This document shows, in pieces, positions 32,992-42,362 of a stretch of DNA of 64,000 nt. The DNA comes from Citrobacter koseri ATCC BAA-895 (GTDB lineage: Bacteria; Pseudomonadota; Gammaproteobacteria; Enterobacterales; Enterobacteriaceae). Where the stretch lies: NCBI RefSeq assembly GCF_000018045.1, contig NC_009792.1, positions 4,656,463 through 4,720,462 on the forward strand. Direction: 5' to 3'. The position numbers and the translations under genes are program-made. The notes below the pieces were generated by a model that was not told where the DNA came from, did not search any database, and saw only the letters and a program-made list of their open reading frames with translations. Within the stretch, counting starts at the first letter, position 1. Every line of letters starts with the position of its first letter.

Positions 32992-35073
32992 ATGAAAGGC
33001 CGTTTGCTGGATGCCATCCCGCTCAATTCCTTAACCGGTGTTGGCGCGGCGCAAAGCAGCAAACTGGCGAAAATTGGCTTGCACACCGTGCAGGACCTCC
33101 TGTTGCACCTTCCCCTGCGTTATGAAGATCGCACCCATCTTTACCCGATTGGCGAACTGCTGCCGGGCATTTACGCCACTGTTGAAGGCGAAGTGCTGAA
33201 CTGCAATATCACCTTCGGCGGTCGCAGGATGATGACCTGCCAGATTAGCGATGGCTCCGGCATTCTCACCATGCGCTTTTTCAACTTCAGCGCGGCAATG
33301 AAAAACAGCCTGGCGACCGGGCGGCGCGTACTGGCCTATGGTGAAGCCAAACGCGGGAAGTACGGCGCGGAGATGATTCACCCTGAATACCGCGTGCAGG
33401 GCGATCTCAGCACGCCGGAGCTTCAGGAAACGCTCACACCCGTTTATCCGACCACCGAAGGCATTAAGCAAGCCACGCTGCGTAAGCTCACCGACCAGGC
33501 GCTGGACCTGCTTGATACCTGCGCCATTGCCGAACTTCTGCCGCCTGAACTTGCGCAAGGAATGACGAGCCTGCCGGAAGCCTTGCGCACGCTGCATCGC
33601 CCACCACCGTCGCTACAGCTTAGCGATCTGGAAACCGGGCAGCATCCGGCGCAGCGACGCCTGATTCTGGAAGAACTACTGGCGCATAACCTGAGCATGC
33701 TGGCGCTGCGTGCCGGCGCGCAGCGTTTTCACGCCCAGCGGCTTAGCGCGAACGATTCACTGAAAAATCAGCTGCTGGCCGCATTGCCGTTCAAACCAAC
33801 GGGTGCGCAGGCGCGCGTGGTGGCGGAGATAGAACGCGACATGGCGCTCGATGTGCCAATGATGCGTCTGGTGCAGGGCGACGTCGGTTCCGGTAAAACG
33901 CTGGTCGCCGCACTGGCTGCGCTACGCGCCATTGCGCACGGCAAACAGGTGGCGTTGATGGCGCCGACAGAACTGCTGGCCGAGCAGCATGCCAGTAACT
34001 TCCGCAACTGGTTTGCACCGCTTGGTATTGAAGTGGGTTGGCTGGCAGGTAAACAGAAGGGGAAAGCGCGCCTGGCGCAGCAGGAAGCCATCGCCAGCGG
34101 GCAGGTACAGATGGTGGTCGGCACCCACGCGATTTTCCAGGAGCAGGTACAATTTAACGGGCTGGCGCTGGTGATTATCGATGAACAGCACCGCTTCGGC
34201 GTCCATCAACGTCTGGCGCTGTGGGAAAAAGGTCAGCAGCAGGGGTTCCACCCGCATCAGTTAATCATGACCGCAACGCCGATCCCCCGCACCCTGGCAA
34301 TGACCGCCTATGCCGATCTCGATACCTCCGTGATTGATGAGCTACCGCCGGGTCGCACACCTGTCACTACCGTTGCCATCCCGGACACCCGTCGTAGCGA
34401 TATTATCGATCGCGTCCGCAATGCCTGTACCCAGGAAGGCCGCCAGGCATACTGGGTCTGTACGTTGATTGAAGAGTCGGATTTGTTAGAAGCCCAGGCT
34501 GCGGAAGCGACATGGGAAGAGCTCAGGCTCGCCTTACCGGAGTTGAAGATTGGTCTGGTTCATGGGCGAATGAAACCCGCAGAGAAGCAGGCGGTGATGG
34601 CGGCCTTTAAGCAGGGTGAGCTGCACCTGCTGGTCGCAACAACGGTGATTGAAGTCGGGGTGGATGTCCCCAACGCCAGCCTGATGATTATCGAAAACCC
34701 GGAACGGTTAGGTCTGGCACAATTACACCAGTTGCGTGGACGCGTGGGCCGTGGCGCGGTGGCCTCCCATTGCGTACTACTCTACAAATCACCGCTCTCG
34801 AAAACCGCACAGAAGCGCCTTCAGGTCTTACGGGACAGCAACGACGGCTTTGTGATTGCGCAAAAGGATTTAGAGATTCGCGGCCCCGGTGAACTGCTGG
34901 GCACGCGTCAGACGGGTAACACCGAGTTCAAAGTGGCGGATTTGCTGCGCGATCAGGCCATTATCCCGGATGTTCAACGCATCGCCCGTCACATTCACGA
35001 ACATTATCCGCAACAGGCAACCGCCCTGATTGAACGCTGGATGCCCGAAACCGAGCGTTATTCCAACGCCTGA
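32992..35073 (+). CDS. recG: RecG, ATP-dependent DNA helicase
   Basis: 693 residues from ATG 32992 (MKGRLLDAIPL), as in E. coli. N-terminal wedge domain with an OB fold, then superfamily 2 helicase: Walker A GDVGSGKT near residue 300, DEQH box IIDEQHRFG near 398, motif III TATPIPRT, motif VI QLRGRVGRG near 590. It remodels stalled forks, R-loops and Holliday junctions. In E. coli gltS follows; here the next gene is xanP after only 103 bases. Confidence 0.98.
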   Translation: MKGRLLDAIPLNSLTGVGAAQSSKLAKIGLHTVQDLLLHLPLRYEDRTHLYPIGELLPGIYATVEGEVLNCNITFGGRRMMTCQISDGSGILTMRFFNFSAAMKNSLATGRRVLAYGEAKRGKYGAEMIHPEYRVQGDLSTPELQETLTPVYPTTEGIKQATLRKLTDQALDLLDTCAIAELLPPELAQGMTSLPEALRTLHRPPPSLQLSDLETGQHPAQRRLILEELLAHNLSMLALRAGAQRFHAQRLSANDSLKNQLLAALPFKPTGAQARVVAEIERDMALDVPMMRLVQGDVGSGKTLVAALAALRAIAHGKQVALMAPTELLAEQHASNFRNWFAPLGIEVGWLAGKQKGKARLAQQEAIASGQVQMVVGTHAIFQEQVQFNGLALVIIDEQHRFGVHQRLALWEKGQQQGFHPHQLIMTATPIPRTLAMTAYADLDTSVIDELPPGRTPVTTVAIPDTRRSDIIDRVRNACTQEGRQAYWVCTLIEESDLLEAQAAEATWEELRLALPELKIGLVHGRMKPAEKQAVMAAFKQGELHLLVATTVIEVGVDVPNASLMIIENPERLGLAQLHQLRGRVGRGAVASHCVLLYKSPLSKTAQKRLQVLRDSNDGFVIAQKDLEIRGPGELLGTRQTGNTEFKVADLLRDQAIIPDVQRIARHIHEHYPQQATALIERWMPETERYSNA

Positions 35074-35108
35074 TAACCCCTGCCCGAGACCGTTTGTAAA
35101 ATTTATAA

Positions 35109-35124
35109 ATGCAATCGTTTGCTT
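35109..35124 (+). promoter_or_regulatory. PurR operator upstream of xanP
   Basis: ATGCAATCGTTTGCTT agrees with every fixed position of the PurR consensus ANGCAANCGNTTNCNT. It overlaps the -35 of the xanP promoter, so PurR bound with hypoxanthine or guanine should repress the xanthine permease. Confidence 0.8.
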
Positions 35125-35146
35125 TTACCATCTGGTCAGATAAAAT
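35119..35146 (+). promoter_or_regulatory. xanP promoter
   Basis: TTGCTT (35119-35124), 16-bp spacer, TAAAAT (35141-35146), 30 bp upstream of the ATG. The -35 lies inside the PurR box. Confidence 0.6.
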
Positions 35147-35176
35147 CACCGCTTTTCCACCATGGGATTGCCTCTG

Positions 35177-36568
35177 ATGTCTGTTAACACCGTCGAGTCG
35201 GCAAATGCGCAACCGGTTGCGCAGACGCAAAACAGCGAACTGATTTACCGCCTTGAAGATCGCCCGCCGCTCCCTCAAACCCTGTTTGCCGCCTGTCAGC
35301 ACCTGCTGGCAATGTTCGTCGCGGTCATCACGCCAGCGCTGTTAATCTGCCAGGCGCTCGGTTTACCGGCACAAGATACTCAACACATTATCAGTATGTC
35401 GCTGTTCGCCTCCGGTGTGGCCTCAATTATTCAAATCAAAGCATGGGGTCCGGTCGGTTCAGGGTTGCTATCTATTCAGGGCACCAGTTTTAACTTTGTC
35501 GCCCCGCTGATTATGGGCGGCACCGCGCTGAAAACCGGCGGAGCGGACGTCCCCACCATGATGGCGGCGCTATTCGGCACGCTGATGCTGGCAAGCTGCA
35601 CCGAGATGGTTCTCTCCCGCATACTGCATCTGGCGCGCCGCATTATCACACCGCTGGTCTCCGGCGTGGTGGTGATGATTATCGGCCTGTCGCTGATCCA
35701 GGTGGGTTTAACATCCATTGGCGGCGGCTATGCCGCAATGAGCGACAACACCTTTGGCGCGCCCAAAAACCTGATGCTGGCAGGCGTTGTACTGGCGCTG
35801 ATCATCCTGCTTAACCGCCAGCGCAACCCTTACCTGCGCGTGGCTTCGCTGGTGATCGCGATGGCGGCAGGCTATCTGCTGGCCTGGTTTATGGGGATGT
35901 TGCCGGAAAACACCACACCGGCAACACAAGACTTAATCATGGTGCCCACGCCGCTGTACTACGGTCTGGGCATTGACTGGAACCTGCTGCTGCCGCTGAT
36001 GCTGGTCTTTATGATCACCTCACTGGAGACCATCGGCGATATCACCGCCACCTCCGATGTCTCCGAGCAGCCGGTCTCCGGGCCGCTGTATATGAAGCGT
36101 CTGAAAGGCGGCGTGCTGGCTAACGGCCTGAACTCTTTTGTTTCCGCCGTGTTCAATACCTTCCCCAACTCCTGTTTCGGGCAGAATAACGGCGTGATTC
36201 AGTTGACCGGTGTGGCCAGCCGCTATGTCGGCTTTGTGGTAGCGCTGATGCTGATCCTGCTCGGCCTGTTCCCGGCAGTAAGCGGCTTTGTGCAGCACAT
36301 TCCTGAACCGGTGCTCGGCGGCGCCACGCTGGTGATGTTCGGCACCATCGCCGCTTCCGGCGTGCGTATCGTCTCCCGTGAACCGCTGAACCGCCGCGCT
36401 ATCCTGATTATCGCGCTGTCGCTGGCTGTCGGCCTGGGCGTTTCTCAGCAGCCGCTGATCCTGCAATTTGCGCCAGACTGGGTGAAAAACCTGCTCTCCT
36501 CCGGCATTGCCGCTGGGGGCATCACCGCTATCGTTCTGAACCTGATTTTCCCGCCAGAGAAGCCGTAA
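35177..36568 (+). CDS. xanP: XanP, xanthine permease
   Basis: 463 residues from ATG 35177, the E. coli XanP (YicE) length and near-identical in sequence. NCS2 family, 14 membrane segments; family signature [14 protein letters not shown] near 338, the substrate-site ITSLETIGD near 270 and the N-terminal [13 protein letters not shown] segment with the functional QH pair. Proton-coupled xanthine uptake at the inner membrane. A perfect PurR box lies over its promoter. Another ATG five codons upstream (35162) lacks a suitable ribosome site. Confidence 0.97.
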   Translation: MSVNTVESANAQPVAQTQNSELIYRLEDRPPLPQTLFAACQHLLAMFVAVITPALLICQALGLPAQDTQHIISMSLFASGVASIIQIKAWGPVGSGLLSIQGTSFNFVAPLIMGGTALKTGGADVPTMMAALFGTLMLASCTEMVLSRILHLARRIITPLVSGVVVMIIGLSLIQVGLTSIGGGYAAMSDNTFGAPKNLMLAGVVLALIILLNRQRNPYLRVASLVIAMAAGYLLAWFMGMLPENTTPATQDLIMVPTPLYYGLGIDWNLLLPLMLVFMITSLETIGDITATSDVSEQPVSGPLYMKRLKGGVLANGLNSFVSAVFNTFPNSCFGQNNGVIQLTGVASRYVGFVVALMLILLGLFPAVSGFVQHIPEPVLGGATLVMFGTIAASGVRIVSREPLNRRAILIIALSLAVGLGVSQQPLILQFAPDWVKNLLSSGIAAGGITAIVLNLIFPPEKP

Positions 36569-36689
36569 GCGAAATGCGGTGATGATCGACAATCATCGCC
36601 GCTGTAACGCTCTTTCACCATTCCCGCCTTGAGGATTGCGCGTAAATCGTGCATAACTCAGATGTGTGCACTTCGCGGGATGGAAGACC

Positions 36690-38399
36690 ATGAAATTTAT
36701 TGGAAAGCTGATTCTCTACATATTGATTGCCCTTTTGGTGGTGATCTTCGGCCTCTATTTTCTGCTGCAAACCCGCTGGGGCGCGGAGCATGTAAGCGCC
36801 TGGATATCAGAGAACAGCGGGTACAGCCTGACATTTGATGTCATGGACCACCGCTTCTCCGCACCGTCCCACGTTTTGCTTGAGAACGTCACGTTTGGCC
36901 GGGATGGCCAGCCCGCCACGTTAGTCGCGAAAACGGTGGATATCGGCCTGAGCAGTCGCCAGATAACCGATCCCCTGCACGTCGACGCCATCCTGTTGCA
37001 GGACGGCACGCTCAATATCTCCCCGCAGACCGCACCGCTTCCTGTTCAGGCTGACCGCCTGCAATTACAGAACATGGCGCTTAACAGCCCGGGCGGTGAG
37101 TGGAACCTGAGCGCTCAGCGCGTTAACGGCGGCGTGGTTCCCTGGCATCCTGAAGCGGGCAAGGTATTGGGGAATAAGGCGCAGATCCAGCTCAGCGCCG
37201 GTTCACTCACGCTGAATGATGTTCCCGCGACCAACGTGCTGATTGAAGGCAGCATTGATAAGGAACAGGTAATCTTAAGCAACATTGGCGCAGACATTGC
37301 GCGCGGCGCCTTAACCGGCGTGGCGCGACGCAACGCGGACGGCAGTTGGGTGGTGGAAAATCTGCGTCTGAACGACATCCGGCTGCAAAGCGATAAATCG
37401 CTGACCGACTTTTTTGCCCCGCTCACCGCTATCCCGTCTCTGCAAATTGGCCGTCTTGAAGTGACCGATGCCCGCCTGCAAGGCCCGGACTGGGCAGTAA
37501 CCGACCTCGATCTCAGTTTGCGCAACCTGACGTTCAGCAAAGATGACTGGCAGACGCAAGAAGGCAAACTATCGATGAATGCCAGCGAGTTCATCTACGG
37601 TTCTCTGCATTTCTTCGATCCCATTCTGAATGCCGAATTCTCACCGCAGGGCATTGCGCTACGCCAGTTCACGACCCGCTGGGAAGGCGGTATGGTCAGA
37701 ACATCCGGCAACTGGCTGCGTAATGGCAAAGCGCTAATCCTCGACGATACCGCCATTGCCGGGCTGGAATACACGCTGCCGGAAAACTGGAAGCAGCAGT
37801 GGATGAAACCTCTGCCAGGCTGGTTAAACAGCCTGACGCTGAAAAAATTCAGCGCCAGTCGCAACCTGGTGATTGATATCGACCCGGCTTTCCCGTGGCA
37901 GCTCACCGCGCTGGATGGTTATGGCGCAAATCTGGGACTGGTGCAGAACCATCAATGGGGCGTATGGAGTGGGAACGCAACGCTTAACGCGGCAGCCGCG
38001 ACGTTTAACCGAGTGGACGTGCGTCGCCCCTCCCTGGCGCTGGCGGCAAACAGCAGCACAGTTAACATCAACGAGCTGAGCGCATTTACAGAGAAAGGGC
38101 TGTTAGAAGCTACGGCCAGCGTTTCGCAACTCCCCCAGCGCCAGACAAAAGTCAGCCTGAACGGACGCGGTGTGCCAATGAACGTCTTGCAGCAATGGGG
38201 ATGGCCTGCGCTGCCCATTTCCGGCGACGGCAACATCCAGCTTACCGCCAGCGGTAATATCCAGGCGGACGCCCCACTGAAGCCAACGGTAAACGGCCAG
38301 TTGCACGCGGTAAACGCCGATAAACAGCAGGTGACGCAAATAATGCGGGCAGGCGTTGTGTCAGGAGTGGAAGTCACGCAACCACAGCCTGCGCAATAA
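36690..38399 (+). CDS. yicH: YicH, AsmA-like inner-membrane protein
   Basis: 569 residues from ATG 36690 (MKFIGKLILYILIALLVVIFG), the E. coli YicH length. One N-terminal membrane anchor, then a long periplasmic part with the AsmA domain. AsmA-like proteins are implicated in outer-membrane lipid homeostasis and may form periplasmic lipid conduits; YicH itself is little studied. Stand-alone between xanP and selC. Confidence 0.94.
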   Translation: MKFIGKLILYILIALLVVIFGLYFLLQTRWGAEHVSAWISENSGYSLTFDVMDHRFSAPSHVLLENVTFGRDGQPATLVAKTVDIGLSSRQITDPLHVDAILLQDGTLNISPQTAPLPVQADRLQLQNMALNSPGGEWNLSAQRVNGGVVPWHPEAGKVLGNKAQIQLSAGSLTLNDVPATNVLIEGSIDKEQVILSNIGADIARGALTGVARRNADGSWVVENLRLNDIRLQSDKSLTDFFAPLTAIPSLQIGRLEVTDARLQGPDWAVTDLDLSLRNLTFSKDDWQTQEGKLSMNASEFIYGSLHFFDPILNAEFSPQGIALRQFTTRWEGGMVRTSGNWLRNGKALILDDTAIAGLEYTLPENWKQQWMKPLPGWLNSLTLKKFSASRNLVIDIDPAFPWQLTALDGYGANLGLVQNHQWGVWSGNATLNAAAATFNRVDVRRPSLALAANSSTVNINELSAFTEKGLLEATASVSQLPQRQTKVSLNGRGVPMNVLQQWGWPALPISGDGNIQLTASGNIQADAPLKPTVNGQLHAVNADKQQVTQIMRAGVVSGVEVTQPQPAQ

Positions 38400-38407
38400 T
38401 GTGTTTT

Positions 38408-38433
38408 GCCCGGTGGCGCTACGCGTACCGGGC
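38408..38433. repeat. REP element after yicH
   Basis: Palindrome GCCCGGTGGCGC ... GTACCGGGC, eight bases past the yicH stop. Confidence 0.7.
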
Positions 38434-38611
38434 CTGTGACAGGTTTTCTCACGAAACGTCGCATGGACGCTATGTGAACTCATAATTCCCAAAAGATATG
38501 AAAACAGGTAACTCATGGATTTTGTGAAGATTTATATGAAATCGATCATAGTAAGGCGAAAGGCTGATGAAAAAAGTGAGTGGGGGGATGTGGAAACCTT
38601 GAGAAAGTAGC

Positions 38612-38617
38612 TATAAT
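38612..38617 (+). promoter_or_regulatory. -10 element of the selC promoter
   Basis: Consensus TATAAT followed by a GC-rich GCGCCCCGCC stretch of discriminator type, 31 bp before the mature tRNA. The -35 is weak (TGTGGA with a 17-bp spacer). Confidence 0.55.
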
Positions 38618-38648
38618 GCGCCCCGCCTCCATGTAGCAATGTGGGCGC

Positions 38649-38743
38649 GGAAGATCGTCGTCTCCGGTGAGGCGGCTGGACTTCAAATCCAGTTGGGGCC
38701 GCCAGCGGTCCCGGGCAGGTTCGACTCCTGTGATCTTCCGCCA
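38649..38743 (+). tRNA. selC: tRNA-Sec (selenocysteine, anticodon TCA)
   Basis: 95-base tRNA matching E. coli tRNA-Sec: acceptor GGAAGATC pairing with GATCTTCC over 8 bp, the anticodon stem CTGGACTTCAAATCCAG with TCA that reads UGA, the long extra arm GGGGCCGCCAGCGGTCCC, a TTCGACTCC T-loop and encoded CCA. The 8-bp acceptor and long variable arm are specific to tRNA-Sec. This gene is a classical integration hotspot for pathogenicity islands; no integrase or repeated 3' end follows here. Confidence 0.98.
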
Positions 38744-39026
38744 AAGTTCCTCACTCTTCCCCTGGGTCTTAAGCCAATTCCCCAAACTCATTCCTTCATT
38801 GCGACCTGATCTTTAAACGCCCTCACCCATTATTAAGAAATCGATTATGGCTGTATCGTCCTGACGGCCAGGAGCAAACGGGAGAAAACATTACCTGGTG
38901 AACTAAAAGAAGCACAACCGCAGTTAAAAAGGATTAAGGGCGCGCTGATTCCCCTCGTCATATTGTGCGCCGGATGGCGCTTACGCTTATCCGGCCTACA
39001 AAATACAAACGGCAACGCGTATCGCC
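38744..39026. other. Gap after selC with one REP element
   Basis: 283 bp without a credible gene. The only recognisable item is a REP at about 38969-39000 (GCCGGATGGCGC...TTATCCGGCCTACA). No integrase remnant or duplicated selC end was seen. Confidence 0.65.
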
Positions 39027-39941
39027 TCACATCGGGGGGAGTTCCAGTCTTTCGCAGCGTGCTTTTACCGCTTCGTGCAGCAGGCGGACTGCCGTCGAAA
39101 GCTGTTTGCGGTGCGGGCAGATCATGTTCAGCGGGACTTTCTCTCCCTGATAATCTGGCATCAGGCGCTGCAATCGCCCGTCACGCACATCTTCAGAGAC
39201 ATCAAGCCAGGATTTATACGCCATCCCCTCTCCGGCGATAGCCAGCCGCCGGATAACTTCAGCATCATCGCTCATCATGGTGCCGTTGACCTGTACGCTG
39301 CTGACGTCACCGTTGCGGATGAACGTCCAGCGGTCATGCAGGCGTCCGCGCAACACGAACGTTAACGCATTCAGATTCGCTAAATCATCGGGATGACGCG
39401 GATCGCCGTATTGCGCGACCCAGTCCGGCGAAGCCACCAGCACACGCCGGTTATCGGGGGAGACGGGCAGCGCGATGTAAGAAGCATCTTCCGTATTGCC
39501 GTAACGGAACGCGACATCAACCGGATCTTTAAATACATCGGCGACCTGATCGGAGAAAAACACCCGCAGGCGCAACGCAGGGTGGCGACGGCGAAACGAC
39601 TGAAATACCGGGAGCAGTAAATTGCGCCCAAGATCGGAGGGCACGGCGATTTGCAGCGTACCGGAGATCTCATCTTCCGGCGTCTGAATTTTTTGCAGCC
39701 CGGCGTGCATCACCTCAAGCATCTGTCTGGCGTAAGGCAACCAGACCTCGCCTTCCGGCGTTAGCCGTAAGCTGCGGGTCGAGCGTGCGAACAGGCGAAT
39801 GTTTAACGTAGACTCCAGCCGTTTGATGGCGGAACTGACCTGGGCAGGCTGTACCCCGGCTTCCCGCGCCGCATCGCTAAAACTGTTTAGCGCCGCCGCG
39901 CGAACAAACAACGTGAGATCTTCAAGCCGGAACATTTTCAC
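39027..39941 (-). CDS. LysR-family transcriptional regulator
   Basis: 304 residues: N-terminal winged helix (FVRAAALNSFSDAAREAGVQPAQVSSAIKRLESTLNIRLFARSTRSLRLT, about 12-61) and a C-terminal substrate-binding-like domain. Closest in feel to the CrgA/YafC/DmlR branch (ARSTRSLRLTPEG, VNGTMMSDDAEVIRRLAIAGEGMAY). Divergent from the oxidoreductase at 40047, so autoregulation plus control of that gene is likely. A candidate operator, ATCG-N11-CGAT (40002-40020), lies between them. Inducer unknown. Confidence 0.9.
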   Translation of the reverse strand: MKMFRLEDLTLFVRAAALNSFSDAAREAGVQPAQVSSAIKRLESTLNIRLFARSTRSLRLTPEGEVWLPYARQMLEVMHAGLQKIQTPEDEISGTLQIAVPSDLGRNLLLPVFQSFRRRHPALRLRVFFSDQVADVFKDPVDVAFRYGNTEDASYIALPVSPDNRRVLVASPDWVAQYGDPRHPDDLANLNALTFVLRGRLHDRWTFIRNGDVSSVQVNGTMMSDDAEVIRRLAIAGEGMAYKSWLDVSEDVRDGRLQRLMPDYQGEKVPLNMICPHRKQLSTAVRLLHEAVKARCERLELPPM

Positions 39942-40001
39942 TCCCCGAATATAAGTCCTGTCGTCGTGAGGCTATTTTTCCCGTTCTGCTGGCGGTTTAC
40001 C

Positions 40002-40020
40002 ATCGAATTATACAAACGAT
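40002..40020. promoter_or_regulatory. Candidate LysR operator and oxidoreductase promoter
   Basis: ATCG-N11-CGAT dyad in the 105-bp divergent gap. It overlaps a possible promoter for the rightward gene: TTTACC at 39996-40001, 16-bp spacer, GATAAA at 40018-40023. Confidence 0.35.
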
Positions 40021-40046
40021 AAACCTGTTCCCACACCGGAGACGTT

Positions 40047-41054
40047 ATGAAAGCCATCGCAATTACCCGCACCGCGCCAGAAGGCAGCAATATTGAGTTT
40101 TTACAGGACATTGACCTCCCTGTTCCGGTCGCCGCCGGACATGACCTGCTGGTTGAGGTGAAAGCCATCTCCGTTAACCCGGTCGATACCAAAGTACGCG
40201 CGGGTTTTAACGCAGAGACCCCGCGCGTGCTGGGCTGGGATGCCACAGGCGTAGTGAAATCAGTCGGCGAGGCGGTGACATTGTTCGCACCGGGGGATGA
40301 AGTCTGGTATGCCGGCGCGTTGGGCCGTCCGGGAAGCAACAGCGAGTTCCAGCTTGTTGATGAGCGCATCGTCGCGTTGAAACCCAAAACGCTGGATAAT
40401 GCCGCCGCAGCAGCGCTGCCGCTGACCTCGATCACCGCATGGGAAATGTTGTTTGACCGCCTCGGCGTTGAAGAAGGCGGCAACGAAGGGGATACGTTGC
40501 TGATTGTCGGCGCCGCAGGCGGCGTGGGCTCCATCCTGACGCAGCTGGCCCGCAAACTCACCCGACTGACGGTGATCGGCACCGCGTCGCGCCCGGAAAG
40601 CCAGAAATGGGTACGCGAAGCCGGTGCGCATTATGTTATCGACCATAGCAAACCGCTGACGGAAGAGCTGGCGCGAATCGGCATCAACGCGGTGACGCAC
40701 GTCGCCAGCCTGACCCACACTGATAAGCATTACCCGCAGCTCATCGAAGCCCTGGCGCCGCAGGGTAAGCTGGCGCTGATAGACGATCCAGCAACGCTCG
40801 ACGCACGACCGCTGAAAACAAAGAGTATTTCGCTGCACTGGGAGTTTATGTTTACCCGCTCAATGTTTGAAACCGACGACATGCTCGCCCAGCATCAGCT
40901 ACTGACCCGCGTGGCGCAGCTTATTGATGCTAAGGTGATTCACACCACGCTGGGCGAGCATTACGGAGCCATCAACGCGGCGAATATTCAGAAAGCGCAC
41001 GCACAGCTTGAAACGGGCCGCTCCGTCGGCAAGATTGTGCTGGAAGGCTTCTGA
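40047..41054 (+). CDS. Zinc-type alcohol dehydrogenase-like / quinone oxidoreductase
   Basis: 335 residues, medium-chain dehydrogenase of the ZADH/quinone-reductase branch: SVNPVDTKVRAG near residue 46, GWDATGVV near 63, NAD(P)-binding VGAAGGVGS near 155. The catalytic zinc ligands of classical alcohol dehydrogenases are not evident, so despite the usual family name it may be a zinc-free NADPH:quinone/enone reductase. Probably controlled by the divergent LysR protein. Substrate unknown; detoxification of reactive carbonyls is a guess. A strong terminator follows. Confidence 0.88.
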   Translation: MKAIAITRTAPEGSNIEFLQDIDLPVPVAAGHDLLVEVKAISVNPVDTKVRAGFNAETPRVLGWDATGVVKSVGEAVTLFAPGDEVWYAGALGRPGSNSEFQLVDERIVALKPKTLDNAAAAALPLTSITAWEMLFDRLGVEEGGNEGDTLLIVGAAGGVGSILTQLARKLTRLTVIGTASRPESQKWVREAGAHYVIDHSKPLTEELARIGINAVTHVASLTHTDKHYPQLIEALAPQGKLALIDDPATLDARPLKTKSISLHWEFMFTRSMFETDDMLAQHQLLTRVAQLIDAKVIHTTLGEHYGAINAANIQKAHAQLETGRSVGKIVLEGF

Positions 41055-41063
41055 TAAGCCCCC

Positions 41064-41092
41064 AGGGGCGAGAAAGTCGCCCCTGCTTTTTT
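41064..41092 (+). terminator. Terminator after the oxidoreductase gene
   Basis: AGGGGCGA-GAAAG-TCGCCCCT, then GCTTTTTT: a classical intrinsic terminator. Confidence 0.92.
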
Positions 41093-41180
41093 ATGCGCCG
41101 CGTAAAACTATATGAACGGGTTGTCTCTTCCGGGACGAAATCGCTATGCTTGGCGCATCGCCCCTCTACCGCTAACGCCC

Positions 41181-42269
41181 ATGATCAAAACGCTGCACAT
41201 CGAAAACTACCGCTCGATTCGCCATCAGTCTCTGGAACTGGAACAGCTCAATATCGTCTTCGGCCCTAACGGCACCGGAAAGTCGAATATCTATAAGGCG
41301 ATTCACCTGATGCACAGTGCGGCACAGGGGCAGTTCTCACAGGCGCTGGCGAACGAAGGCGGCATTCTGAAGGTATTCTGGGCCGGGAAAACGCGCAGCG
41401 ACCAGTTGCGGCGCATGACTCTGGCGGTAGAAACAGAAACCTATGAATACGAGTTACAGGTAGGGTTTGTCGAGAAGCTCCCCTACCCGTCGCAGTTCGA
41501 TCTCGACCCGGTCATCAAAGAGGAGTCTGTCTGGTTGAGCGGACACGCTCGCCGCCCCTCCTCACAGTTGATGAAACGTAAAAACCAGGTCGTATTCCTC
41601 AATAATATCCATCACGAGAAAGTCACCCACAGCGGCACGCTGTATGAGAACGAGTCGGTATTCGGCCAGTTGGGAGAGCCACACCTCTACCCGGAGGTGT
41701 CGCAGATGCGAGAAATGCTGCGCAACTGGCGCTTTTATCATGAATTTTCAGTCTCGTCTGGTTCTGCGATTCGTGTTCCGCAGGTGGGATTCCGCTCACC
41801 GGTTCTGGCCAGCGACGGAGCAAACCTGGCGGCAGCGTTCCAGACAATCGTCGAGATTGGCGATGAACTGCTGCTGATGCGGATTCTCGACCGGGCATTT
41901 CCCGGTTGCGTGTTCTACAGCGATAACAGCGGCGGCCGCTTTCGCCTGATGATGAAACGCGAAGGGTTGACCCGTCCGCTGGAACCTGCGGAGTTCTCGG
42001 ATGGCACGCTACGTTTCCTGTGCCTGGCCGTAGCGCTGTTAAGCCCGCGACCGCCAGCTTTTATCGCGCTCAACGAACCGGAAAACAGCCTGCATCCGCA
42101 GATGTTGCCCGCCCTCGCCCAACTGATCGCCGAAGCCAGCCGCCATTCGCAAATCTGGCTCACCAGTCATTCGCCTGAACTGGCAAATCTGATCGAGAAA
42201 CATGCCGCGTTTTCGCTGTATCAACTGGCGATGGAGGACGGTGAAACACAGCTTACCCGACTGTCGTAA
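41181..42269 (+). CDS. AAA ATPase, RecF/OLD-like, function unknown
   Basis: 362 residues from ATG 41181 (MIKTLHIENYRSIRHQSLELEQLN), chosen because this is the typical start of SMC/RecF-like ATPases. Walker A FGPNGTGKSN near residue 29; ABC-signature-like FSDGTLRFLCLAVALLSP near 284; Walker B-like AFIALNEPENSLHP near 305, with N in place of the usual D of DEPE; H-loop TSHSPELAN near 338. This is the AAA_21 arrangement found in OLD-family and some defence ATPases, but no nuclease or partner gene lies beside it. Fairly high GC and backbone location suggest a long-resident gene. Function not known. Confidence 0.82.
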   Translation: MIKTLHIENYRSIRHQSLELEQLNIVFGPNGTGKSNIYKAIHLMHSAAQGQFSQALANEGGILKVFWAGKTRSDQLRRMTLAVETETYEYELQVGFVEKLPYPSQFDLDPVIKEESVWLSGHARRPSSQLMKRKNQVVFLNNIHHEKVTHSGTLYENESVFGQLGEPHLYPEVSQMREMLRNWRFYHEFSVSSGSAIRVPQVGFRSPVLASDGANLAAAFQTIVEIGDELLLMRILDRAFPGCVFYSDNSGGRFRLMMKREGLTRPLEPAEFSDGTLRFLCLAVALLSPRPPAFIALNEPENSLHPQMLPALAQLIAEASRHSQIWLTSHSPELANLIEKHAAFSLYQLAMEDGETQLTRLS

Positions 42270-42362
42270 AAGTGGGCGATGCTAACGCCCGTCTCGTTTG
42301 TGCCGCCATCTCTGCTATGATGCCTGCACATAAAAAAGACAAAACACCATGTTGAGGAAAAA

